Source: Saccharina japonica
Lineage: Eukaryota; Sar; Phaeophyceae; Laminariales; Laminariaceae
NCBI GenBank assembly: GCA_008828725.1
Contig: MEHQ01000010.1
Location: 457,867-521,866, forward strand
Direction of reading: 5' to 3'
DNA: 64,000 nucleotides
Shown in pieces: positions 1 to 11,179 of this stretch. The notes beneath the pieces were generated by a model, which ran no database searches, was not told the origin of the DNA, and saw only the letters and a list, made by a program, of their open reading frames with translations. The position numbers and the translations under genes were made by a program. Positions within the stretch are counted from its first letter, which is position 1. Each line of letters opens with the position of its first letter.

Positions 1-1312
1 AACCACAGTAGTACTGCTGTACAGCAGTACGTACTACTGCAGCAGCAGTGCTACAGACCAGCTGCTTGCTACATCGTACGTACAAAACAGCAGTACTTTG
101 TACCTGGTACTACGCTGTTGTACGTACAAACTCATATTTTACCCTGAAAAGGGAGCTACAGCAGCAGTACCAAGGCAGTATGAATCCACCCGAGAAAAAA
201 ACGGCTAAACTTTTTGTTGTCGTATTATTGTACTACTACTGTTCTACGGTAGTACTGACTGTACAAAGACTGCCGTGCTTGCTGCTGTAGTATCGTACTC
301 GTATCCCGACGAAGCAAGGCCGAAGGGGTGGAAGGGACTAAAGCTCGCTCAGGGAGGTAGTTGGGAGTAGGTAGTCGCATTTGCGAGACCGAGCTATCGA
401 AGCTCGCGACCGAAAAAAAAGCCCAAGATCCTGGAACAAATACAGGTAAAAAGTACGTACGTAGAACCCCGCTATGAGTACGAGTATCTCCAAGAAACAA
501 CCACAAAATGATCTTGCTGCCTCGAAGAAACAACCTCGACGCCCCGCAAATAGCCTTATTGCCTCAAAGAAAAAGTGTCGATGTCCCGCCGTCTCGAAAG
601 AGCCTACGGATTGAAGGCCGCCGCGCTCGGCGGCGACGCGCGACCTCGAGAGAGCGCGAGCGGGAATAGGCCCGTCGGAGGCCGGAGAAGGCGACCCGCG
701 AGAGAACGGACGAGCTGGCGCGGGCGAGGCGCCGAGAGCTGACGCGTTTCCATTTCGATCTGAAGCCCAGACGATAGGAGAGACTTCGGCCATTTCCGGA
801 ATCACGAGAGGCAACGCCATTAATTGTATACATATCTATATATGTCACGCCTCACTTTCACAATTCATTTTGGGTTTGTTTGTTTTTTACCAGGTGTTAA
901 TAGCTCTTATTTTGTTGTTTGGCTTGTTTTGTTGTGCTTTTATACCCGTACATTTTTGGCACCTGATCTGCTTGCCTTGGTTTGTTCGTGAGTGTTGTGA
1001 TTTTATCTGCCTCACAGTCTGTGACCACATGATTCGTACCGTATCTCTCTAGGATGAAGGATGGGGACGGACTCGGGATGTACTAATTCCGTTGGGTAAA
1101 AAGAACGGTTCAATGTTCAATGTGCAAGCAACAACAACAACGATCCGTTGATTTACCTTAGAAATCCCGGAGATGGCAACTTACAGTCCCCTAAATCACG
1201 TCCCCTGGGTTGTATTGGGTATATATTCTAGAGGAAACCCTTTACAAATTGAAAACGCTGTCTCATGCCTCACATGTCAGACCTATCTGAAGTGTTACCC
1301 TTTTACCAATTG

Positions 1313-1612
1313 CCCGGGTACTCGCGAGTATTACCCGGCTTGCGAATACCCGTGACGGGTACCGGTAACACTGCATACTCGCCGAGTATTTGGACCCCGG
1401 GCATTCGGGTACTCGGCTGTTAGACGAGTATCCGGGTGTTAATCGGGTATCCGCCGTTAAACGGGTACCCGGGGGTACCCGCCCAAAATGGCCGTAAATA
1501 CTCGCGAGTACCCGGGTACATATGTTGTCTCAAAGTTGGCGGGTACCCGCTTAAGACGGGTACTCGTCGGGTAACACCTATAAGACGGGTACTCGTCGCG
1601 TAACACCTATAG
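1313..1612. repeat. GGGTA/TACCC-dense array
   Basis: Short motifs such as CGGGTACCCG, ACTCGCGAGT and CGGGTACTCG recur at intervals of roughly 10-30 bases. The motifs are mostly palindromic, so both strands look alike. At 1553-1610 a 31 bp unit containing AAGACGGGTACTCGTCG occurs twice. The array resembles the denser ones at 2318-3064. Confidence 0.75.
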
Positions 1613-1831
1613 TATATAGTGCGTTGTTAGTGCTTTAGTGCTTTGAATCTTTAGTGCTTAAACCATCCTGGGTCCTGGGACTTAATTATAGTGTAGAGGG
1701 GAACATTGGCGATATCAATGACGATTGCAGCTATATACTATATACATATATCATATCTACGGTAGGAAGGGTGATGGCAGCCACTGCCTGCTTGGGGGTG
1801 ATGGAAACTACCTGGTATGCATACACCAGTG

Positions 1832-1957
1832 CTATTACTATTACTACTATTAATATTACGGAAGACCATAGTAAATGGGACCTATGGTACACACTAACTT
1901 ACTATTAATAGTGTTTACTATGCCCCCCCGTAATATTAATAGTAATATTAATAGTAG
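1832..1957. mobile_element. Small inverted-repeat element (MITE-like or foldback)
   Basis: The left arm at 1832-1877 and the right arm at 1912-1957 are imperfect reverse complements. Both contain TATTAATATTACGG or its complement and a CATAGTAAA segment. Only about 35 bases separate the arms. No coding capacity is visible. The arms are rich in TATTA repeats, so it could also be a simple AT-rich foldback. Confidence 0.55.
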
Positions 1958-2028
1958 TGTCCGAGTTACTGGCACAATGGTTGCAACGCAAGGACTTTAT
2001 GTACAAAATGTATTTACCATATACCTGG

Positions 2029-2271
2029 TATCATATCATATCATATCATATGTATAATATGTACGTATATCATACGGCACGCTGATAACACCAAAGTTAG
2101 TATAATAACACCAGGTATCGAAGAGGCCCCAATTAGGTTTAATGCGAAGGTATGATATCATATCATATCATATGTATAATATGTACGTATATCATACGGC
2201 ACGCTGGTAACACCAAAGTTAGTATAATAACACCAGGTATCGAAGAGGCCCCAATTAAGTTTAATGCGAAG
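2029..2271. repeat. Tandem duplication, two ~121 bp copies
   Basis: Positions 2029-2149 and 2150-2271 are nearly identical. Each copy starts with a run of ATCAT repeats, continues through ACGGCACGCT and ends in TTTAATGCGAAG. The few differences, such as GATAACACC versus GGTAACACC, suggest a fairly recent duplication. Confidence 0.9.
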
Positions 2272-2311
2272 ACACACACCACACACCACACACACCACAC
2301 ACACCACACCA
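2272..2311. repeat. CACAC microsatellite
   Basis: A run of CACACCACA-type units directly follows the 121 bp tandem duplication and precedes the first long GGGTACCC unit. Confidence 0.85.
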
Positions 2312-2317
2312 GAGTAG

Positions 2318-3064
2318 AGATGGCTCCCGGATTCGTGGGAACCGGGTACCCGGAGGCGGGTACCCGGAACCGTCGGTACCGGTACCGTCCCGGTTCCATT
2401 TTCATTACCCGCGGTACTGGGTATACCGGGTACCCGGGTTCCCGGGTACCCGGGTTCCCGGGTACCCGGGTACCCGTTATTAGTTACGCTCCACGGAGCC
2501 CCCGATAGACAGCGCACAGCGCACAATGCACAGCATACCCTACCTACCTTCACACAACACGCCATACACACACACGAGACCCCTACCAGCTACCAGCGGA
2601 ATAGAGATGGCTCCCGGATTCGTGGGAACCGGGTACCCGGAGGCGGGTACCCGGAACCGTCGGTACCGGTACCGTCCCGGTTTCATTTTTATTACCCGCG
2701 GTACTGGGTATCTCGGGTACCCGGGTCCCGGGTCCCGGGTACCCGGGTTCTTTCGCATTTTTATTCATTGAGAGAGACGAAATGAAGGCTTGTCCTCCCA
2801 CCTTCCGCCTCACCACGCCTCACCACCCCGCCTGAGGACCGTTCACGCCGCTCAAACACAAGAGTGGAGCAAAATGCACATGTAACCCCGGGTACACGTA
2901 CGGGAACCCGGGTACCCGGGTACCCGGGTACCCGGGATACCCAGTACCGCGGGAGGTACCCGGGATACCCAGTACCGCGGGAACCCGGGACGGTACTGGT
3001 CAAATCCCACCGAAGCCGGTACTGGTACCGGTTCCAATTTTCGAATCCGGGAGCCATCTCTACA
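2318..3064. repeat. Three ~150-180 bp GGGTACCC-rich units, one inverted
   Basis: Units at about 2318-2475 and 2604-2756 are direct copies. Both start with AGAGATGGCTCCCGGATTCG, pass through CGGTACCGGTACCGTCCCGG and end in a run of GGGTACCCGGG palindromes. A third unit at about 2882-3064 is inverted and ends with the complement CGAATCCGGGAGCCATCTCT. The second and third units can therefore pair into a long hairpin with a loop of about 125 bp. No protein is recognisable in any frame. Confidence 0.85.
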
Positions 3065-3592
3065 CCAGAGGTGCATCGTGGGATCACGCTACCAAGTGGG
3101 AGGTGGGAGCACGGCGATGCCAACGTCAGATCGTTTTTCGTTTTATCCAGACCCTAGGAATATTCCAGGATACTTCCTGTCGGGAGAATTCCATACTGTC
3201 TGTTTTCCTTCCGTTCTACTCGAATGAAGAACTGGTTGATCGTGCACAACTATGGTATCTCTTTATTAGAATATGTATCCTGATCATTTTTCCGGGCGGT
3301 TAGGTGATACCGGTCGGTTATCTACCGGTATGGTACATATTATCTGCGATAGGGTTTATTCATACATTATTAATGTATTAGTATTTATTAATAGCCAAGA
3401 ACGCCGAGCTGAATTTGGTGTCGTTTTTGTAAATCTCCCCGCGGGGCCCCGCTTCCATTTCATCTCACCCGTTTTTGATGAACGCCCACGCTGAAATACT
3501 GTGAGGGACGCTCGTGCCCCCCACCGCCCCCACCCCCGCCCAGCCCTCCCCCTCCTCTCATCAAAGAAAAAGGTATTTGGTGCTCGGGTGAT

Positions 3593-3617
3593 TGTTGTTG
3601 TTGTTGTTGTTGTTGTC
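3593..3617. repeat. (GTT)n microsatellite
   Basis: About eight GTT units lie in tandem, just after a CCCC-rich stretch at 3518-3557. Confidence 0.9.
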
Positions 3618-3869
3618 TTCACATTGAACTCGAGTCAGTTGCTAATCCCTGTAGTCTAATCTAGCAAGATCACAGCCCGTGGTCACAAAAGTGCTAGAGC
3701 CATCAGAGAATCCTAAAGAACACGCACACTTGATGCCACGCAGCCTTCATCTACCAACAATGGCAGACACCAGTGTCCTCCGACAGAGTGGACGCGCCCA
3801 CGGGAAAAATATTGGGGAATTGTTATGTTGACACTCATCGCTATCATATTGTTGTTTTAGCGATTAATA

Positions 3870-4190
3870 GTTTGCCACCTGAACGGCTGCGAAGGCGCGA
3901 CTTCCTTAGATTCCTTAGATGTGAATACTATTAATACTGCTTGTAGAGCCTTTCCGAGCACAACGACTAGGTGGCACATGACACATGATCCAACCATGCA
4001 TGCCTCTGGTTAGGGTTAGGATTAAAGTTCCTGGTGGGGGTGGTGGCCGGCGTTAGCCGAAGCCACATAAACCTACTGCCGGGAACGCACGCCTTACATC
4101 TTCGTGACGAAACCCTTCCTCATTAGAACGGCATCATTTTACTCGGGCACGTCTGAGGAAGTTCGCCTCATATGATAGCAGCACATTTAC
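3870..4190 (+). mobile_element. MITE family A, copy 1 (~320 bp)
   Basis: This segment matches 52556-52850 read in the opposite orientation along most of its length. Shared blocks include GAGCACAACGACTAGGTGGC, GGTTAGGGTTAG, TGGTGGCC followed by GTTAGCCGAAGCC, CTTCGTGACGAAACC and CCTCATTAGAA. Inverted ends carry a GAAGGCG..CTTCCTTAG / GGAAGTTCGCC pair. No protein is encoded, so it is a non-autonomous element. Two copies 48 kb apart in different contexts show that it has moved. Confidence 0.8.
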
Positions 4191-4408
4191 GCCAGCTGCT
4201 TTTTCCTTGTCGGCAGATCAGGTCACGAAAAACGATTAGTATTCCATATATATATATTTTCTTGATGTTACGGCTGTGCATCGGTCGCCCCGATGGTCTA
4301 CTAATAGTGGTACCCTCGAATGCTACCAAGAGTTGTTTCTGGGGTTCAGGTCTCACGTGGGTCGAACTTTTGAGTTTATTTGCAAAATAATATTAAAAGC
4401 GGAAGCAA

Positions 4409-4436
4409 CTGCCGAGAGCGCCTATTAATTATTAAT
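4409..4436. repeat. Short dispersed repeat, copy 1
   Basis: The 20-mer AACTGCCGAGAGCGCCTATT occurs here. Nearly the same sequence recurs at 7529-7556, just downstream of the tRNA-like relic. Confidence 0.6.
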
Positions 4437-4555
4437 GGTAGCGTGGGTAGGCACAATTCCATGCGAGTCGACGACTGAAGAAAGGGCTGAAGTCTTCTCG
4501 CGATAAACAATGCAAGGCACGAACCGTAGTGGGGGGCGAGGGAAAAGAGCCTACT

Positions 4556-4640
4556 TTGTGACCCCGGATCTGAGTTACGACTATTAGTAGGAAGGAGAGA
4601 GAAAAGAAGGGCGAAGATAATACCGGGTAAATGGGAAGTG
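4556..4640. repeat. Dispersed ~80 bp repeat, copy 1
   Basis: The shared order is GTGACCCCGGAT, then GGAGAGAGAAAA, then AAGGGCGAAG, then TAAATGGG. The same blocks occur in the same orientation at about 62724-62800. A poly-purine strand bias is visible. No coding potential. Confidence 0.7.
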
Positions 4641-6529
4641 TGAGTTGGTTATAACTTTTTTTTTTCTTGTATTTGTTTCTGTTTTTGTCATCAAAGTACA
4701 TACTGTAATGCAAGTTTGAGTAGTACGTATGATATGATACAAGTTGAGTTTTCCCCTCTTCTTCCGTGTTCATTTTTTTTCGTGTTTTTCGTGTTTTCCC
4801 TCTTTCCTTGTCGTACTTTTTAAATAGGTAACTTACATAATATTTGTCGTATTGTGTACTTTGGTGTTTCTCTTTCGTACCCCATTGTTGTGTGAGAGGG
4901 TATATAATATCGCCCGGTGTCATATCATTTTAATGACGTACCGCAAGTAGCTATTTTGACCTGATCATAGTTTAGTGATATAGCTACAGTATTTACACAT
5001 ATCATACGCACACAGGAAACGAAAACTGACATTCTGGAAGAAAACCGTGCAGCAGTATCGTTTGTATATAGGAGTGTGTCCTTTCATGCCGCGCGTGTGT
5101 CGTGGGTCCTTTCATGCTTCTTACGTCGCACTTAGGGCACATATCCTCTCATCCTATCATATGTGTGTATGATTATGATCCTATCAATATCTAGGGCTGG
5201 GCACTGGTTGACTTAGTCAGTAGCGATTATACTGTCGTCAAAATCAATCAGTATACTGGATTGCAGCAGTATTTGTCTCTCCTTTCTCCTCTCTCCTTCC
5301 GGAACGCATTTGATGGATTTCCGTACACGATAATATGGTGTGTTTCTTGGCGGTACGTGAGAAAAAACCTACTGGCGAATATACTGGCCAGGTCAATCAG
5401 TAGATTACTACTGCGTATGGGTGGCGCCCAAGGGAATGGAGATGGAGAGTGGGGGGTTCGTAGGGAAACCGCGGCGGACGAAAGCAGGAAAGAGACGGCA
5501 AACAGAGTAGGTACCAGACCGACTAAATGGTAGAACCTGCCTGTACTACGGGCACAAACCTGCCTCGGCTGGCTGGAAGGTGCTTTTGGTGTGCTCCGGC
5601 TGCCTGTCCTTTCCTGTCGTTCTTACTCGTAGTCTTGCTCTGTTGGCGCTGTTTTTTCGGTCCATTTCATTTCGTTTCATTTCATTTGGTCTTTTATTGG
5701 ATGTTGCATCTCCTTTGGGAGGAGCACGACACTTTCTTTTATTTTGTCATGCTTTTGTTTGGTTGCTTGATTGTTGATTTGCTTCAGTATGTTTACTTTT
5801 TATTCTTTTTTCCTTTTCGCTTTTTTTCTTTTTTTTCTTTTTTTCTCTTTTTTCTCTTGCATGCACCTGGATTGCTAGCAGGGTAGGTCTTGCCTGTCGT
5901 ATATGGCATTGCATTGTCTGCTCTGCTTACTGCACTGAGCGTACTATCTCTGTCGTAGTTTTGTGACCACAGAACTGGTACCTTTTAGGATGAAGAATCG
6001 GCACGGACACTGGGTGTGCTGGACCAGTAGATTACTACTGCCAGTACATACTGTGCCAGTGCCCAGCCCTATCAATATCATATCATACCCTATCAATATC
6101 ATATCTATAGCAACTCGGGTTTCCGTAGTTGGTGTGGCCGTTTTTTTCCGTCCCGTCTGTTTCATTTGCCTGTCTTTGCTCTCTCCCCCCCTGTAAGTTT
6201 AGTGAGCGGGCTGTAAGCTGTAACGTTCATTATTCGCTTTCCGGGAAAATTTCACGTAACAGCAGCATCACAAAGTGTCACACCAAGGTAGAATAAATAC
6301 CGCTTCTATGGTAGCTCCGAATCTCACACATTGACATCGGTCGAGGGTTTCGACTTCTGCACGCCTGCACGCCTCAAAACGAACTACTCATATACTAGAA
6401 GTCAGAAGCCGGCAGTGTAGGTTGTTGAGGGTACAAGTTGTACGAGATGAAAGATGTTTTGAGACAGCACTTTCACCTTTCACCCCTTGACAGACAGCAA
6501 CGATTGCCTTGAATGCTTCGAGATGCCTT

Positions 6530-6664
6530 GAGATGCCTTGACATGCCTTGACTGACGCCATACTACTAGGTTTTAGTGTGGAACACTCGGCCCTACACCC
6601 TTGACAGCGCACGCTTTACCTTGCTTGACATGCCTCTTATTAATGACACCTTCGTACGAAATGG
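6530..6664. repeat. Dispersed ~130 bp repeat B, copy 1
   Basis: It shares long near-identical blocks with 7895-8027: CTACTAGGTTTTAGTGTGG, CACTCGGCCCTACACCCTTG, GACAGCGCACG and TCTTATTAATGACA. Both copies are preceded by repeats of ATGCCTTGA. The copies lie 1.36 kb apart in direct orientation. Confidence 0.9.
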
Positions 6665-7435
6665 TCAGTGTAACCGTCTGGGAGTTCGTAGATACCACGA
6701 GCATGTTTATCCCGGAGGAAATTCATATGGACCTCGGACCTTGCCCACTAATTCATACCGTATCAGGTATTTGTTTTGTTCTTCTAGAGTATACTCCATG
6801 TGTTTATGTACCCCGGGCGTCCTGCTACCATGAGAGCCCACCCCTGGACCCATCCCGGCTCAGCCCATCACACCATTCAGTAGGTGTATGTATATATAGT
6901 CGACACTGCTGTGTCGGACGGCGGACAAGACTTATTATACTAGTTTTAGTGTCGAATTTTCTAAAGGCGTGGCAGGCAGCACTCGCACCTGCCGTCTCCT
7001 ATCTCCTCACATGCTTGCTCTGCATATGTTTGCTCTCTCTGCATATTTTTGCTCTCTCTGCACATATTTGCTCCAAACTGATGAACGCTGTTAAATTTGA
7101 TCTAAATAGTGCAACAGCAGTAGAGTTGATCTTCATGTATACATAACAGGGCACGTCTTTGCCGTATTTCGTGACATTTGATGGACATTTTCGATATTTC
7201 AGCATGCCGAGATTATGTGGGAGACTACAGCAATTCTATTATTTGCCGAAAGGTAAGAAATAAATCATCAAACGAACCGAAAACGCCTTGAAACTTCCAC
7301 GTGACTACCGGTATTCCTGGGCTCACATGAAACTGTAACTTTGTCAGGCACCTGTGGGATATACCGTTACTGCTGTACTCTGTAGGGTATACCTGTAGGT
7401 ACGAGGGTGTTTTTGATACATTAATATTTACCATG

Positions 7436-7510
7436 ATCGCCCCGGTGGTGTAGAAGGTAACCACGAATAATGCTAAGGTTAGAGTAAGGGGTTCGAGTCT
7501 CCGTATGGAG
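7436..7510 (+). ncRNA. tRNA-like relic, possible SINE head
   Basis: TGGTGTAGAAGG fits the internal A-box of a tRNA gene, and GGGGTTCGAGTCTCC fits the B-box and forms a four-pair T-stem around TTCGAGT. The acceptor arm does not pair (GCCCCGG at the 5' end, no matching 3' strand) and the anticodon stem is poor. It is therefore a tRNA pseudogene or the head of a tRNA-derived SINE rather than a working tRNA. A dispersed short repeat follows at 7529. Confidence 0.5.
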
Positions 7511-7528
7511 GTTTTATTCTCAAATGAC

Positions 7529-7556
7529 ATGAACTGCCGAGAGCGCCTATGAATAA
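7529..7556. repeat. Short dispersed repeat, copy 2
   Basis: Carries the block GAACTGCCGAGAGCGCCTAT, also found at 4409-4436. Its position 20 bp after the tRNA-like relic suggests it could be part of the same element. Confidence 0.55.
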
Positions 7557-7894
7557 GCACGCGGGTTCAAGATGAACGAAAATAAAAAGCGACAGAGCTA
7601 CGTACCTGGTATGATATATATACGAAGCAAGAACAAAAAAGAAGAAAACAGAGAAAACAGGGATGCAGATATATATATGTGCGACGTTTGACGTGCGATC
7701 GTCAGAATACCGTACCCCGTACCTGGTACTCACGGACTTTTTTTTTTTTTCGCAGGTGCAGAGTGCGGACCACATACCACATCCGTTGTACTGCTGTCTG
7801 CATACTAATAATACTGTAGGCGCATCCATGCTTTCGACAACAGGCATATACATCCATACCTGGTATGACGTAATCAACGATATCAGGAGACAGC

Positions 7895-8027
7895 AACTTT
7901 GCCTTGACATGCCTTGACTGACACCAAAACTACTAGGTTTTAGTGTGGCACACTCGGCCCTACACCCTTGACAGCGCACGTTTTGCCTTGCTTGACATGT
8001 CTCTTATTAATGACATCTTCGTATAGA
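7895..8027. repeat. Dispersed ~130 bp repeat B, copy 2
   Basis: Second copy of the repeat at 6530-6664, more than 85% identical by eye over the block from CTACTAGG to TTAATGACA. Confidence 0.9.
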
Positions 8028-8243
8028 ATAAATAGCCTAAATTCACAGTTTCGCTCGTAGGTTATTATCTGATTTACCGTGACCATTTGAACATGCCTAG
8101 CGTTCTTGTCACTGCCCTTATAGTGTTACAAGGTTGTGTTCTGTAGAGTGCGTCCAGAACCATACCTGGAGTTTTTCCCGGTATCACCAGTTCATGTCGT
8201 TTTTCATTGCTGTTTGCCCTCAGTCTGCTCTACTCAGTCAGGG

Positions 8244-8461
8244 TTGTGAACCGAAAACTGAAAGTCGTTTTTTCCGGTTTTTCCCGACCGAAAATCGACT
8301 TTTTTCCCGGTTAATTTGCAAAAAAACGACCATCGTGTTTTCACCGAAAAACGGTTCAGTTTCGGTTTTCTATTATTTAAAAAAAATGACCGAAACCGAC
8401 TGACTTTTCTTTTCACAACCGAAAAACCGACCGAGCCATTTTTCGTGTTCGGTTTCACAAC
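8244..8461. mobile_element. Inverted-repeat element with GTTGTGAA ends
   Basis: The left end reads GTTGTGAACCGAAAA and the right end TTCGGTTTCACAAC, so the ends are inverted repeats of about 14 bp. The interior is strongly enriched in ACCGAAAA / TTTTCGGT words on both strands and can fold extensively. No protein is encoded. This fits a non-autonomous terminal-inverted-repeat transposon of about 220 bp. Confidence 0.65.
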
Positions 8462-9276
8462 TTGATACTGTACCTGGTATACCTTTTCGTTAATGACCCT
8501 CGAGGAGGTGGTTATGGTAACCCACCCACCTCGATGGGTCGCCACACCACAAGCTTGAAGAGGAGATAGACCGTTTGCTGCGGGACTCAACCGTCCCGTT
8601 TCACGGTGATTTCGTCGACTCCCGCGTGGCGCTTTCAGCGCATCTTTGTCGTACGAGTATGTACCAGGATGGGCTGCTGCTTGCTGTCTGCGGCACCAAT
8701 CTACTCGTCGGCGCGATCGACGAGTGGCTGCTGCATATATAGTATGATATGTACTTAGGTACTTTGGTGGTTGTGCTGCAACGATCTGCTTAACATGTAC
8801 TATGGTACTTCGTATGAGCAGTACGTTTCACACTCTACTACTGCTGTCTGCCGCATGCATACTACTGCTGCCGCTGCTGTGCTGCTTGCTGGATGGCACA
8901 CATTGTTGGTGGCTAATTGAAGCAGTCTTTTTTTTGTCTTGCCTCGAACATGTTTTTTTTTCAAGTACACCCCCTTGGCAGTGAGTACTGTCTGTCGCAT
9001 TTACGGCCTCGATTTGTCTAGATCCTCGGCCATTAGGGCATGCGCGGAGCCGCAGGCGGGCGCCAGGCGGGCGCCAGCCCGCCGCGGCGAAGCACCCCTT
9101 GTACGTACAGCTGCAGGTTTTTATGTATAAAGCGTCGGCTTGCTCTTATTATTCCCTTGGTCCCTTCCTTCCTTATCCCACGATAGTGTCCTCTAACGCA
9201 CAACTCACGCGATTGCCCCACCTTCCCTCCTCCCTCCAATGCCTCGTTTTTTTGGCCCCCTTGCTTTCCTCGGCAG

Positions 9277-9808
9277 AGCTCACCATTGCCGTCTCTGCGG
9301 CCGCTGCGTAGTGAGGATGGACCACCACTGCCCGTGGATGAACAACTGCGTCGGAATCGGCAACCAGAAGTACTTCATCCTGTTCCTCTTCTACACCCTC
9401 TTCGCGACGGGCTACGCGATCGGCCTGGTGCTCTACCATTTCGTGCAGTGCGTTGCGGACGAGTACTGTGACGACTACAGCACCCTGACTGCCAACCTCA
9501 TACGGGCGGTGCTGGTCCTGTCCTGCGCAGCGATGATCTTCACCCTCAGCATGCTGATGAACCAGTTCCACGGCGTGATTACGGGTCTGGGCACCGTGGA
9601 CAGAATGCAGAGGCGGCGGAAAGAGGGCCGCATCAGGGGGACGCCCGAAGACTACAGCCCCATGCGGTGGGAGGATATTTTCGGGGACGGAAACAAGTTG
9701 ATGTGGCTCTTGCCGACGGACCCGCACTTTCGCAAGTCTCAGCGAGAAAAAATATTGGGATTCCGAGAGCCTGCCGCGGCCCGAAGGCACGACTACGAGG
9801 ACGTGTAA
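9277..9808 (+). CDS. DHHC-type protein S-palmitoyltransferase, 3' terminal exon
   Basis: The enzyme family attaches palmitate to cysteines of membrane proteins. This exon begins after the acceptor CTTTCCTCGGCAG and encodes the second half of the zinc-binding DHHC domain: HHCRLCGRC, then the catalytic DHHCPW, then [12 protein letters not shown]. Two membrane segments follow ([20 protein letters not shown] and [20 protein letters not shown]). GTVDRMQ sits where the family TTxE motif lies, and [13 protein letters not shown] matches the conserved C-terminal motif. The stop is at 9806. The acceptor cuts between the Arg and Ala before HHC (phase 2). The usual N-terminal two membrane segments and the CxxC...KPPR part must be in upstream exons that I could not find. 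The gene could therefore be intact with long introns, or a fragment. Confidence 0.9.
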
Positions 9809-10197
9809 AGATGCAAGACTTTATATCTTGTGTGTCGTCGATATCTAGGTGTTCTTTTTTCGCCCCCCCCCGAAATTCGGATGTCTATGTTTTCATGAAG
9901 CCCCCCCTCCGCCTCGCCCCGCCCCGCCCCCCGCCTACGTTTTGTTGTTTTTTTGCTCTGTGTTTTTAGCGGTGTTGTTTTGTAGCCTGCTGCTGCCGCT
10001 TGACAGGCGCTGCCTGTAGTCTGGCGTTGCCTGATAAACGATCAATATAAGCCGACTACTATGATGATATTAATAGACTTTTTTTTTTTTTTTTTTTCTT
10101 TGTCGGCACGTGTGCAGTAAGGGGTAGTAGGTTATGCAGAGGATGGTGATCATTCTGCATTACTTATTTAGCGATGTGGCGCAAGGTTAGACGCGCT

Positions 10198-10285
10198 TAA
10201 CCCCTTAAGAACTGGTTCCACGAATTTGGGGACAAACTACTTGGAAATAGTGTGGGACATTTTTTTCAGTTCTTAAGGGATTAAG
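10198..10285 (+). mobile_element. MITE family C (TTAACCCCTTAAGAACTG ends), full copy
   Basis: The element starts with TTAACCCCTTAAGAACTG and ends with CAGTTCTTAAGGGATTAA, an almost perfect 18 bp terminal inverted repeat, for a total of about 86 bp. The core contains CACGAATTTGGGGACAAACT followed by ACTTGG. At least five related copies occur in this window. Confidence 0.85.
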
Positions 10286-11179
10286 GCAGCCGGGTGGAGG
10301 GGGTCTTGTGCACCGTGAGCCGCCCGCGTTGATCGCTGGCCGTTGTCATCGTCGCGAGGCGCCCGTGTTCGGTGGTGCGTGTCGCGTTTACTACGCTCCC
10401 CGTGAGCACCGTACTTGCTGACGAGCCATGGGGCAATGAGCCAATGAGGCCACGCAGGCGGGCTGCCTGTTGTGTAAGCTGCCTCTCGTAGCTGGATTTG
10501 TTGTGTAAGCTGCCTATCGTGTGTACTGGTACCGTTTTCGGATGCTGCCTTAGGCTTGCGCGGTTTTGACACTGTCCCCGTAGACGTCTTCAGGCGACGG
10601 GCTCTACGCGTTTTTGTTTTTGGGTTACAGCAGTCAGCAGTACCCCAGCCGCCTGCGATGGGCCTTGGCACCAGAAAAGAGCTTGCTGTATGTGCTATAT
10701 ACGACGACGCTTCATATGGTACCACATATGTAGGCAGACGCACCCTTTGACTTCCAGGGTCGATACCAATAGGTTTACTTACTGTTTCTTGCAGGTATAC
10801 TTGTATGATCGCACGGTGTATAACCGCATGGCGTTATATGTTTGTTGAATTTTATTATTTGCCTGAGGCCCGCCAGTCAAGATAGTGCTCCCCTGGAAAA
10901 TACATACACTGGCGCACCCATTATTTCTCAAATACAGGTTATTGACCCAGTGCTTACGGGCAGCTTACGGATAGGTACGATGAGTTCCTTGGGCGGGCTT
11001 TGCGTCCGGTACGGTCTGTTGCAGCGTCTACGAGTATGGAGAGACCAGTTTGTTGCTGCTGCTGGGGCTATATGCATACTTACGGTTAGCACAATAGCGC
11101 TCGCGGCAGTACGCTTTCGATGTGATGTGCTCTCACTGAGCTCGTTTTCTTTCGGTTATAAAAACTACTGCCGTGCAAC

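Larger units (their letters stand above)
1..9276. other. Repeat-rich region without a recognised exon
   Basis: I found no exon here that resembles a known protein family. The region holds palindromic GGGTACCC-type arrays, a 121 bp tandem duplication, several inverted-repeat elements and a tRNA-like relic, all listed separately. A GC-rich, arginine-codon-rich patch lies at about 590-780, within otherwise AT-rich DNA, and its reading frames look like low complexity. The 5' exons of the DHHC gene that starts being recognisable at 9277 should lie upstream, but I could not identify them, so part of this region may be intron. Confidence 0.6.

Noticed and set aside
338..820. 160-codon minus-strand frame and an Arg-rich plus-strand frame in a GC-rich patch
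   Set aside because: Low complexity, no family resemblance, no splice context. The openness follows from GC-rich composition.
870..1052. 60-codon hydrophobic frame with several Phe/Leu/Cys runs
   Set aside because: T-rich DNA gives hydrophobic codons by chance; no splice or conservation signal supports it.
4010..4022. Telomere-like TTAGGG repeat (also CTAACCCTAAC near 52729)
   Set aside because: Only about two units, and both are the same internal block of MITE family A.
4432..4923. 163-codon minus-strand frame
   Set aside because: Rich in Lys and Thr from poly-purine and T-run sequence, partly inside a dispersed repeat; no recognisable domain.
9173..9790. 205-codon open frame on the minus strand
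   Set aside because: It is the antisense shadow of the DHHC exon, whose plus-strand translation has clear family motifs.
10273..10743. 156-codon minus-strand frame
   Set aside because: Arg/Pro-rich translation without family similarity; it begins at the edge of a MITE.
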